This document shows positions 27,201 to 39,200 of a stretch of DNA of 64,000 bases, in pieces (positions within the stretch are counted from its first letter, which is position 1; every line of letters begins with the position of its first letter). The notes beneath the pieces are model-generated. The model was not told where the DNA came from, searched no databases, and saw only the letters and a program-made list of their open reading frames with translations. Source of the DNA: Achatina immaculata (lineage: Eukaryota; Mollusca; Gastropoda; Stylommatophora; Achatinidae); assembly GCA_009760885.1 (NCBI GenBank), contig CM019701.1:37933197-37997196 (forward strand). The letters run 5' to 3'. Position numbers and translations under genes: made by a program.

Positions 27201-30200
27201 GGCAGCAGAGTAGTAGAAAATGGAGACAGCACGGAGGACATCAACAGCAGACTTACTAGAGCAAACCAGGCTTTTGCAATGCTACAGAATATATGGAAAT
27301 CAAATAAACTAAGCATAAATATGAAAATCAGGATATTTAAGAGTAATGTTCTAAGTGTACTACTCTATGGAAGTGAATGCTGGAAAATCACCAAAACCAT
27401 AGAAAACAAGTTGAATTCTTTCCAGACTAAATGTTTACGTAGAATTAAAAAAATATTTTGGCCAAACACCATAAGAAATAACATCTTATTAGCAGAGATG
27501 CAGATGAAACCACTGACAACAATTATTGAGGAAAGACGCTGGCGATGGTTGGGACATGTGCTCCGAATGACTGACAACTCACTACCAAAAATAGCACTAA
27601 GATGGACACCACAGGGGAGCAGAAGTAAGGGTAGACCAAAAGAGACATGGAGAAGAACAACAGAAAGGATGTTGAGCAATAGAGGGCTCACCTGGGCAAG
27701 AGCAGAAAAAAAGGCGAAGGACAGGCATTTGTGGAAAACCCTTGCGGAAGCCCCATGTGCCCTGGGCACTTAAGGTTCAGAGAGAGAGAGAAGCATAAAT
27801 ATGAAAATCAGGATATTTAAGAGTAATGTTCTAAGTGTATTACTCTATGGAAGTGAGTGCTGGAAAATCACCAAAACCATAGAAAACAAGTTGAATTCTT
27901 TCCAGACTAAATGTTTACGAAGAATTAGAAAAATATTTTGGCCAAACACCATAAGAAATAACATCTTATTAGCAGAGATGCAGATGAAACCACTGACAAC
28001 AATTATTGAGTAAAGACGCTGGCGATGGTTGGGACATGTGCTCCAAATGACTGACAACTCACTACCAAAAATAGCACTAAGATGGACACCACAGGGGAGC
28101 AGAAGTAAGGGTAGACCAAAAGAGACATGGAGAAGAACAACAGAAAGGATGTTGAGCAATAGAGGGCTCACCTGGGCAAGAGCAGAAAAAAAGGCGAAGG
28201 ACATGCATTTGTGGAAAACCCTTGCGGAAGCCCAATGTGCCCTGGGCACTTAAGGTTCAGAGAGAGAGAGGTATGAAACTCTAAAGAGGACATTGTTAAG
28301 AGAGGCCAGTTTAGTGGGCATAACATTCTATGATGAGGCTGAAAACTTGCCAAAAAACAGGAAAACTTGGCGACTACCATGCAAGCCCTATGTAACTATG
28401 TAACGTTTAATGGCATGGGAAGGATGTAAAATGTAGGCATATTTGCATGCGATGTAGTCAGCATCATGCTGGACCACCTTTCTTTTCCCAGCTTCAGAAG
28501 GAACTAGGTACCCATTTTATACAGTTGAGTTTTGTAAGAGTGAAATAAAAATAAATTCAAGACTCTGGTAGGTGTGGTTAACTTTTTTTGGGGATGAGTT
28601 CAAAAACTAATAATATTTTTTTAAAAATTCCCTCATATGCCATTCAGAACTCTGCTGTGTATTATTTAAACTGTAAAATTTTTAGGATTTATGCTCCAGA
28701 AAGTTGACACATGTAATACTTTTTATATTCTTGTCATGGGTCAACCACCCCTGGCCTATGACCATGTTAGTATGCACCATTGTTTGCTGGCTTCCATTTC
28801 CTTATAAGAGCTGTCTTCTGCTAATGTGTTCATCAGAGGCAGTAAACAAAGTTTCCAATTTGGTGGAAGACTCATCGTATCCACAACTTGCAGACATCCT
28901 CCTGGAAATCCGAGATAAAGCTGCCAACATTAAAGGTGACATTTACCCAGGAAGGGATCCAATTCCTATGCCTAAATTGGGTAAGTTTCCAGTACTACTT
29001 TTTTAAGCATGTCTTAAGCCAGGAGGCTTTAAAAAAAAAGGCTAAAAAAAAATTATAAATGTGCAGGATTTTAACATCAGCATGTTTTAATAATACAATT
29101 CTTAATTGATTGTGTTGTTGTATGGGAGCAAAGATAACAGTGCTATAGGGATGGACAGATATCAGGGCCAATAAATCAGAGCTAGCCAAGACTTATATGA
29201 AGTTTTTAGAGACAGGCTGTTACATTCTGCTAAAGGGGTAGAGGAAGACAATTTCCATATGTTGGCATAGTCTGCCAAGTGACCCATTACTGTATCCACT
29301 CCAGGACTTGAGCAAAAACTGCAACTCTTTGGCACCAGTTTTTTCAATATTTTTACAGTCAGTTGCAGAGGTCAAACTCAGAGTTACAGCAACATTTGTT
29401 ATTGTTGATTGACCAGTACAAATAGTACAAGCTAGTACAAGTGTTCAAATATGTTCTACACTCCATCACCAACAAAAATGTTGAAAGTATGACTGAGACA
29501 TTGAAAGAACATATTAGTTTTTCAGTTTAGAAATAAAGAAGTGCATTATTTTTAGTTTATTTATTCAACGAATCCACATACAGGTGATGGAAAGGTGATC
29601 ATTAAGACTCTAACGGGTACTGAGCTGACTATCCCATGTCAGGCTTCAATGACAGTAAGTGAACTGAAATGGAAAATCCATGAAATGGACGAGTCTTTGC
29701 TGGATGAAATACGACTGGTTTACAGAGGGAAGCAGCTTGAAGATGACCAGAAACTGGAAGATCTGAACATTGGCTATGGTGATACAGTCCATACTTTAAA
29801 GAGACTCCGAGGTGGCGGTAAAATAGGAGGTAAGAATTTAGTTGTATGAAAAAAAATTATATTTTGATTTTGCCACTGCTAAAGTTTATGAGTTTTCACT
29901 CAGTGTCAAAGAAATTATAAATTGCTGTAATAGATCAATCTCTCTCTCTCTCTGAACCTTAAGTGCCCAAGGCACATGATGCTTCCGCAAGGGTTTTCCG
30001 CAAATGCCTGTCCTTTGCCTTTTTTTTTTCTGCTCTTGCCCAGGTGAGCCGTCTATTGCTCAACATCCGTTCTGTTGTTCTTCTCCATGTCTCTTTTGGT
30101 CTACACTTACTTCTGTTCCCCTGTGGTGTCCATCTTAGTGCTATTTTTGGTAGTGAGGCATCAGTCATCTAGAGCACATGTCCCAACCATCGCCAGCGTC

Positions 30201-33200
30201 TTTCCTCAATAATTGCTGTCAGTGGCTTTGCTGTAATAGATATTTTCATATTAACGTAAATAACCTTTGATATTTTTTTGCAACAGAATCTCTCTCCATT
30301 GCTCTTTGTTTTGAATTTTCATGTCAAATTGCTCTTGTCAATTTATCTACATACCTGCCAGCTTGGCTAGTGTCTCTTTTTTGTCTTCATATTTTTTTTT
30401 TTTACAAATAATGTTGACATACACATCCTGATGCTAAATGATATCACAATCTAGTGGGAGTTTTAAATTTATTATGTTAAATTTTCTAAATTCCTGTATT
30501 AGATGGTGCATTGTTTTTCTAAATATATCTAGCAGAGATAACTACTTTATTATGCAGCTTTTGTTGTACAGTCTTGTAGTGATTTGTGAGAAATGCTTCT
30601 GATATTACACTTAAAAATTATTTGTGATTTTTAACTCTGTCCGTGCCTTTGGTCATTATAATGACGCTTCCGGTCTACCCGATGCTTACCAATGGTCACT
30701 TTAGTGATCATTGGTTTGTTTCAATAAAACAGCTGGTGTAACATTTAGATTGTACATATTTCGTCCACGATTCTGGTGACACTTTTCAAAATGGCGAAAG
30801 AGTGCCTAGTTACGAATGATGCCGAGCAAGAAAAAGGAAGAGAAAGACCGAAATTTTTCAATTTCTGATGATGTAGATAGGGGTATGGACATGGCCTGTG
30901 ACCACCCCACTGCTCATGAATGTATCCCAAGTAGATCTAGACATATTAGACGACGGGAGAAGTAGTTAGAAGGTTATTTCAGACATTAATTTAGCGAGAA
31001 TGCAACATAGAATCAGAATATGAGATCGACAAGTAAATCTGCACATCTCAGATGGTAAATAGTGCATATCTAGACCTAGCCGATGGTGAGCTAGGCACAG
31101 TCAGTGTCTAAAAACATCACATTACTTCTTTTTTTCCTAAAAAACTCTGCATTTATGAAATTTTCATTCATTTAGTTATACTTTGAAACGTAATAAGTAT
31201 ACGGAAGTACATGGAAATACTGTTTTCCATTCCATTTTATAACTATACCCCCTAACATATCAAGACCCGCGCTTTTACTCTGGTAAGCAACTGAACGTCC
31301 GCTTTTCTTCCTGTGGCATGGAAAGAGTTAAATATATTTAACGCAAATATCAGTACAAATTAGTTTTGTATAACATACATAATCACGGAAAAAAGTAAGT
31401 GTGCAGTGGTGTAAAGCACACCAATCATGTTGTCATGAGTGAAATGAAGTCAAATTTGGCACGAAGTTTTGTCTGAGTGTCGTCCACTTCCCCATGCTGC
31501 ACAAAGCTGATTGCGCTATTTATGGGGAGATAACCACAGCTCCAGTGAAATCACGTGCAGTGATCAATAGCTTCAGTGAAATCACGTGCAGTGATCCATG
31601 ATTGGTTACTGATCATGGATAAAATGAGGGTAAGTGTGTAATTCTGTTCTCAGAGATCTCTTCATGTAATTGTTGAAGAAAGGAGCAGTGGAATTCCAAC
31701 ATAAACATCTTTTTTTTCATCATGCCAAAATTGAACGAACATCAGCGAGAAATAGCTGTTGGGATGTTAATTGCTGGATCAACAGTAGCAGCAGTATTTC
31801 AACATTTTAATGTTCACAGAAACACAATATCATGCCTTCAAAGTCATTTGAACCAAAATGGTTCCATTGCTGATAGCTATAGAAGTGGTAGACCATGAGT
31901 TACCACCCATGCACAAGACCGCTACATCCACCTCATGCACCTTCGTAACAGGTTTCTCCAGGCAACATGGACTGCCGGCAATATTCCAGGTTTAAGACGT
32001 GTGTCGAGCAGGACAGTGAGGAACAGACTCAGAGAGGTAAATCTCTTACCTCATAGGCCTGCAGTTAGACCAGTACTGACAGTTCGCCACAGACAAACCC
32101 ACTTGACCTAGGCCAGGCACCACATGGCATGGCCCTATCATCAATGGAGACGGATCCTATTCACTGATGAGTCCAGATTCTGTCAGCAAGGCCATGATGG
32201 GCGTGCTTTAGTGTACATGCGAAGAGGAGAATGCTTTGCAAATAACTGTGTGCTAGAGGAGAGGAGGCAGTATAATGGTTTGGGGGGGGGGGAATTTCCT
32301 ATGCTGGCCGAACAAACCTAGTCATCCTCAGTGGCAACCTTACAGGTTTACGATATAGGGACGAAATCATTACACTGCACCTAATGCCTTTTCTGGATGC
32401 TAATGGACACGGTGTGATACTGCAGCAGGATAACGCTCGTCCACATGTCACATGTGTGGTCATGGACCACTTTCAACAGCATCAGATTACTGTCTTGCCA
32501 TGGCCAGCAGCTTCACTGGACCTGTCACCTATCGAGCACATTTTGGATGAACTGGACTGCAGGTTGTGAAGACGACACAATCGTCCTGGAAACCGCCAAG
32601 AATTAGCCCAAGCGTTGATGATATTGAAACCCTTATTTTCTTTTCTTGGGGTGGTGAGCCACATTAGGTGAGTTTTTTCGCTTTTTTGTGACATGTGACT
32701 GCCAGGGATTTCCAGCATATTTGATACATTTAGCATCACTATTGTATCTAGACCAACAGCAACAGTAAGAATAAATGGTGAAACAACTTGGTTTGACATA
32801 AAACAAGGGGTCCATCAGGGGTGCATATTGTCACCTTACTTATTTAACTTGTATACTGAAAATATAATGAGGAATGTTAGAGAAGATGTAGACAAAGAAT
32901 ATTACGATGCCGTAATAATTGGAGGTTATGAAATACCAGAAATTAGATATGCTGATGACACAGTATTGCTGTCCACAACACACAAATGAATGGAAAAACT
33001 AATTATGTTAGTACGTAAGAACAGCGAAGAGCAAAACCTCTATCTTAATATGAAGAAAACTAAATTGATGACAAATGACAAAACAAACAAGGCAGCTGAA
33101 ATATGTATCAATGAGGAAAAACTGGAAGAAGTGGAGAGTTTTGAATATCTTAGATCACTACTAACTAATAATGGATATACAATGAGGGAAATTAAAAGGA

Positions 33201-36200
33201 GGACGTCTATTGCTCTTCAGAAAGTAAAACAATTAAAGAATCTGTGGAGAGGAACAGACAGAACCACAAAAATAAGATTTTTAAAGGCATGCATCTTTCC
33301 TATCGCAACATATGCCTGTAAGACCTAGATGCTTAACAAAAGAGCTGAGAAACACATAAATGCCTTTGAATGTAAATGCTACAGAAGAGTTAGTTCTTCA
33401 CATATCATGGGCACAAAAAAAAATATATCCATATTGCAAGAACTTAATATTGAAGAAGATTGGCTAGTAAAGAGGATTAAAGAGAAAAAAACTTAAATAT
33501 TTTCAACACGTTAAACGTCATGATAATCTAGAGAAGACCATCTTGGAAGGGTACATAATGGGAAAAAGAAAGAGAGGAAGACCAGAGCGAAGATGGCTGC
33601 AAGACATCGTTGATGATCTGCAAATGGATGCATCAGCAACAGGCCATCTTGCTTACAACCAAGAGGCCTACAGGATTGCTGTTAGGGAGGCGAAGTTCCA
33701 CAAGGGACATGCAAATGAATGAATGAATGATTGCCTGAAAGTTATCATTTTATCTGTTATTGGATAATATGTGCCAAATTTTATTTCAGTCATCACCTGA
33801 GCATGTTAATGGTGCTTTTTAAAGCTTTGCACACTTACTTTTTTCCATGAGTATATAAAATCATGATTTTGATAGATAATACAGTTGGGAGTATTTCATT
33901 GTTTGAGCAAACTTTGCTGAATTAGAATTATGTTCATTCAGCTCAAGATATTTTTGTTCTTTGAAATTCTTCAAATACAAAAGTTTATTTTTGGATTTTG
34001 AAGAACAATTAATCTTATTTAGGTTAAAACAGGACATTGTAGATTATCTGCATAATAAATCAGAAGCAGTCTACCCCTGTAATGAGCCAGAAATGACACT
34101 GGAGCATGTACAACAAGACTGCAGGTTGTATGAAGAGCTGAAGAAAACTTTGTTCTTCAGCAGTCCTGATGAAAATTGAGTTATTCAGAGACTAGAAGTA
34201 ACATCAAAGATTGTATGACCAAAATCAAGATCTGAGAAAGATCAGATTCTCTATTATTTCTTGAGTTTAAAATGTGCAACAGAAACATCAAGTTTCTGAT
34301 TTGTTTTCTTTTCCTATTTTTGTTTTAGTTAGTTTTAACATTTTATTTTCTGTTCTGTAGGCCGAAGGAGTGACAGGATGGATGTGGTTATTGATCTGAT
34401 GGATGAGATTCATAATCAATGTAGTGAAGGCAAGTTCCAATTTATAATAAAAAAGAAATATAACAATGTGGTCATTTACCTGCATAATACCTTCATAAAT
34501 CAAATATTCTATATTAAAGCCAGATTTGTGTTAGAGACCAGATGAGACCAAAATCAATGTCTAAAAAAAGAACACAAAAGAAGCTATTGTACTGTATGTA
34601 TCTTTTCTATTATTTCTTGAGTTTAAGCAATAGAAACATCAAGTTTATTCTCTCTTCTGTATTGTAAGTGTTGAAGAAGACATGCATGTTATTTTTTTTT
34701 CCATGTGTGATGAACCTATTGATCTTTTGGAATATTGTCAAGGTGAGGTTCAATTTATATGTTCCAAAAATATAAAAATGTGATCATTTACCTGTATCTC
34801 TCTCTCTCTGAACCTTAAGTGCCCAGGGCACATGGGGCTTCTGCAAGGGTTTTCCACAAATGCCTGTCCTTTGCCTTTTTTTCTGCTCTTGTTATACCTG
34901 TATAATACATGCATAAATAAAATGTTCTATATTAAAGCCAAATTTGTTTGTGAAAAGGTGGAACTGAATTGTATTTTATAAATAGAAGATGTGGTAATGT
35001 TGTTATTGTGTAATGCGTTACTTGCTTCTTCTGGGGTGACAAGGTATCTGAATTTTTTTCTTTTCAGTGTGACCTAATTTTTTTAATTCAGTTCTTTTCA
35101 TAGATTTTATCACTGAATTTTAATATTCGTACTGGGAGTCTTTATTTCATTATTAAAGGGAAAAAAAGCAGTAATTAGTGTTTGCTGTTAATCTTTTTTT
35201 TTTAAATTTCTTTTCTGTAGATATTGATATGATGAACAGAAAAAAAAATATTTTAATATGCATAAATATCTGGACAAATTATGAATGAGGGAGGAATATC
35301 CCACAAGTGAGTGTATGGCTGTGAACTGATCTGTTGCTTTAGAGCAAGAAGGAACCACCCAGCCACAAGAAAATGAATTATCAACATTTAAATCACAAAT
35401 AGTTTTTTGTTTTTTTTTCGGGATATAAGTATATAAAGTTAGGTGTGTGAGTGGTGAAGTAGTGGTTAGTGCACTGGTCTCTCATGATTTGGCGGGGGGG
35501 TCGGGTTGAATCGGGCCAGAGGCACCTAAGTCACCTAGCTGTAGAAATGGGTACCTGACTTGTTCTGAAGTTGGGGAAGGAAAGGCAGTCAGGTGTGATG
35601 CTAACCACATCACCTTCTAGTGTGTTGACAGGTCAAGGAAAATATGGGCACTAACACCATATTTATATATACCTCTAAGGCGTGACAGGGTTACCTTTAC
35701 CTTTTTTTTTTTTTAACCTTACGTATATAAAACTAAATGTCAGATATATAAAACCAATATCCTTGAAGTTTTATCAGACTACACAGCTGTATTACTTGAT
35801 TATCTTATCTTATATCCTTCCCGTGCCATTAGACGTCACATAGGGCTCGCAAAGTAGTTCGCCAATTTTTCCTGTCTTCGGCGAGTCTTTCAACCTCAAC
35901 AAAGGATTTTATGCCTGTTAACTTGGCCTCTCTTAATAATGTTCTCTTCAGAGTTTCACGCGGTCTGCCCCTTTTTCTTCAGCCTGTTGTGTTCCACTTG
36001 ATAGCTTGTTTTGGGATTCTCTGCTCATTTCTTCTCATCAAGTGGCCAACATATGTCCATCTCCTTTTCCTGATCACCCGTGAGACTGGTTGTTGTTCAG
36101 TCATCTGTCTTATCTCTGCATTGTTCTTGAATTTGTTCCACTTGATGCCGAGTATTTTCCTTAGGCATTTGTTTAAAAAAATAGCCTAATTTCTTTTCTA

Positions 36201-39200
36201 TTTCTTTAGTTGTTTTCCAGCTTTCGCATGCATAAATGAGGGTGGATATTACATTTGAATTGAATAGTCTTAACTTGGTTTTTGTGCTTATAACTTTTGA
36301 ATGCTATATACCAGCTGGCTAGATTCTTCAGATGCTGCGTGTGGAGTGAAACTCCTCCTGGCCAGTGAAGAAAATGCGGAAAAGCAATTAGGGTTGCCGT
36401 GCGGCGCCAGTGTGAAAAAGTGATGGAAAGCATAAAGTGAAGCTTAATCGGTATGTCCAGTAGTCTCACGGCGAGAGCTACTCATACCATGGCACCTCTG
36501 CTCTAGAGCTGCCACGTCCGATCTACACCCATACTGGTGAAATATGCCTAAACCGGCTTAAACCAGAGGTGAAACTTGATGGCTACTCATGACACAGTAC
36601 CTCCGCTCTAGAGGTCAGTCATGTCCTAAACATGCCCATACTGGGATAATATACCTAAACCAGCTCAACCCAGGGGTGAAACTCACTAGTGGCGAGGATT
36701 TGTTCTCCTGGACAAAAGCTCCGTTCCTGTCACAACTAGGAAGGGTAGTGGCCACGACCACAAAATGCTGAAGTCAGAGACACTGGACCAGTGCAGTCTA
36801 GATAGGCAACCACCTCTCACCCAGCGGGATGTATGTATATCCTAATCACGCTGAGGTTGTCCGGTGAGAAAGTCCAACGCTGGACTGGATAGGCAACCAC
36901 CTCTCACCTGGCAGGGATACACGGGTATCTCAAAACATGTTGAGGTTTTCCGGTGAGAAAGTCCAACTTTACACTGGATGGGCAACCACCTCTCACCCAG
37001 CAGGGATATACTGATATCCAAAACATGTTGAGGTTTTCCAGTGAGAAAGACCAACTCTAGATTAAACTGGTGCAATGAAAACCATGGTGTCACGCAATCC
37101 CACTTCTGAAACCCACCAAGAATACAGGCTCAAGCCCTGTGATACTCTGAACCTCTTATGGTCCTCTCATGGATCTCGTGTGGTCCTTTTGGGGACCACA
37201 GGGGGACCATGGAACCTATCGAGGACCACAGGAGTAAATTCAGTAGGATCACAGGGCGGTCTTGGTGGTAGAAATGAAGAAGAGTGCCATATGTTCTCAA
37301 GATTCTTGAAGATCAATGATGTTTTTGAATTCTAATTCTAACTTCCTTTCTGGTGTCACCATCCTGGTCTATGTAGCTGCCAAAGTATGCAAATTGATTG
37401 ACTTCTTCAACAGCTGTGTACTTTTCCATTTTGATTAATGAGAAGTTTCATTATTTTTGTTTTGTCCTTGTTAATTTCAAGTCCTATTTTGCTATCTGGT
37501 GAAGACAGGATATCTTTCCTGCATGGAATTCACATTGTTACTGATAAGAGTTATGTCATCAGCAAAATTAAGATCTTCTATTTTGGTCCCATGTACCCAA
37601 TACCTGTGTTACCTGTGCAGCATTTTTTCATTATGAAGTCTATTGCAATTCCAAAAAGCAAAGGAGATAGTTTCTATCCTTGTTTCACACCTCTTTCAAT
37701 CTGGAACCATTCGCTTCTGTTTTGACTACACAAACATATTCGTTGTAGAGATCCTTAATGATGTTAACAATTTTAGATGGTATTCTATATAGACTTAAAA
37801 TTCTCTACAAAGAAACTCTGTGTATGTTATCAAATGCCTTTTTAAAGTCTTTGAAGTTCAGTATTAATAGTTTCTGCTTTTCAATATGTTCTTCAAGTAT
37901 TATTCTTAGAGTAAAGATCTGGTCAAGACAGCTTCTCCCTTTTCGAAATCCTGCATGTTCTTCTCTCATTGCGGTATCCACTATATCTTGAAGTCTATTC
38001 AAAATGGCCTTGCAAAATACTTTTGACACAACCGATACTAAGGTTATTCTTCTCCACTTGTTACAATCGGTAAAGTTGCCTTTTTTTGATATTTTAACAA
38101 TAATTCCTTTTTTCCGTTTAGAAGGGACCTTTTCTTCTTTCCAAAATCTTGTTAAACATTCTCTGTAGTTGTCTCATGTTGTCAGTATTGATAGTTTTTA
38201 ACATTTCGGGTGTTATTTCATCTTCACCTGCAGCTTTGTTGTTAGCCATTAAATTCACAATTTCATTCAGTGTAATTTAATCTAGGTTGACATTTAGTTG
38301 TGGAGGTGGTAAGTCGGTTTCAAGGTTTATCAATTCTTTTGGGTGTGGTTAATTAAGTATTTCTTGAAAGTGTTCAGCCCATCTTTGCTTTTGGTCTTTA
38401 CTTGATGTTAATAGGATTACAGTTTTGCTAAAGATTGGTCTTTCTTTAGATGTAATAGTACCTATTAGCCTCTTTTATATGTTATATAAAGTTTTTGCTG
38501 CTTTCTCTGCCACTTTCGCCATATTGTCTGTGTTTACTCTTTTATCCTTTCTAGCTGAACTTTTTACTTTATTGTCTATTTCATTGTATGTTCTTTCATC
38601 AGATCTCTTCCAAGATCTGTCTTTACCTTCAACTTGTCTAATTTGGCTGCTTGTCTTTCATGTATGTACTTCCATGTGTTTTCCGATATCCATGCTTTTC
38701 TATTTGGTTTTTTCAGTCCAGCGCTTGTTTTTGCTGCTGTGATTATGGCTGTGGTGTAATAATTCCATAATTCATCTATACCTATCTCTCTACTTCACTG
38801 AGTGTTGTGGAATGATTGGCAAATTCCTGATTGAAATTACTGTTAGTATTATCTTCAAATAGGCTGTGGCTTTTTATCTTTCTGTGTATTGATTTCTTGT
38901 GTTGGTTTTTCAGTTTTAGTTTTATTTTCTCTGTACACAGATTGTGATATCTGCACCCCTATATGCCCTTACATCTATCAGAGATGTTCTGTATTGCTTT
39001 CTACTAAAAAAAATTATCTATATGGTTTCTAGTTCTATCATCTGGAGATATCCATGTTGATTTATGTATCTCTTTGTATGGAAATATTGTGCCATTACGA
39101 CCATGCCCTCTGTTAGACATATTTCAGTTAATCTTTGTCCATTCTGATTTACTATGTCAATTCCTTCTTTCCCCATTACTTTTTCGATGTTGGTGTTATC

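Larger units (their letters stand above)
25366..28431 (+). mobile_element. LINE family F copy (plus) interrupted by LINE family A
   Basis: 5'-truncated family F. 25366-25580 and 28283-28431 are its two halves (QVEHNRQKKKR-type basic C-terminus, end GGCATGGGAAGGATGTAAA). A 14-bp TSD, TGTAGGCATATTTG, flanks it at 25352-25365 and 28432-28445. Confidence 0.92.
31382..33851 (+). mobile_element. Tc1-like DNA transposon, dead, containing a LINE
   Basis: Inverted ends share GGAAAAAAGTAAGTGTGCA (31387-31405, reverse at about 33827-33846), with TA on each side (31380-31381, 33852-33853). About 1.4 kb remains after removing the LINE at ~32705-33732. The transposase relic covers about 31722-32640. Confidence 0.88.

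Noticed and set aside
35445..35520. Functional tRNA gene
   Set aside because: Box A/B-like motifs are part of a SINE head. No cloverleaf or complete acceptor stem is seen.
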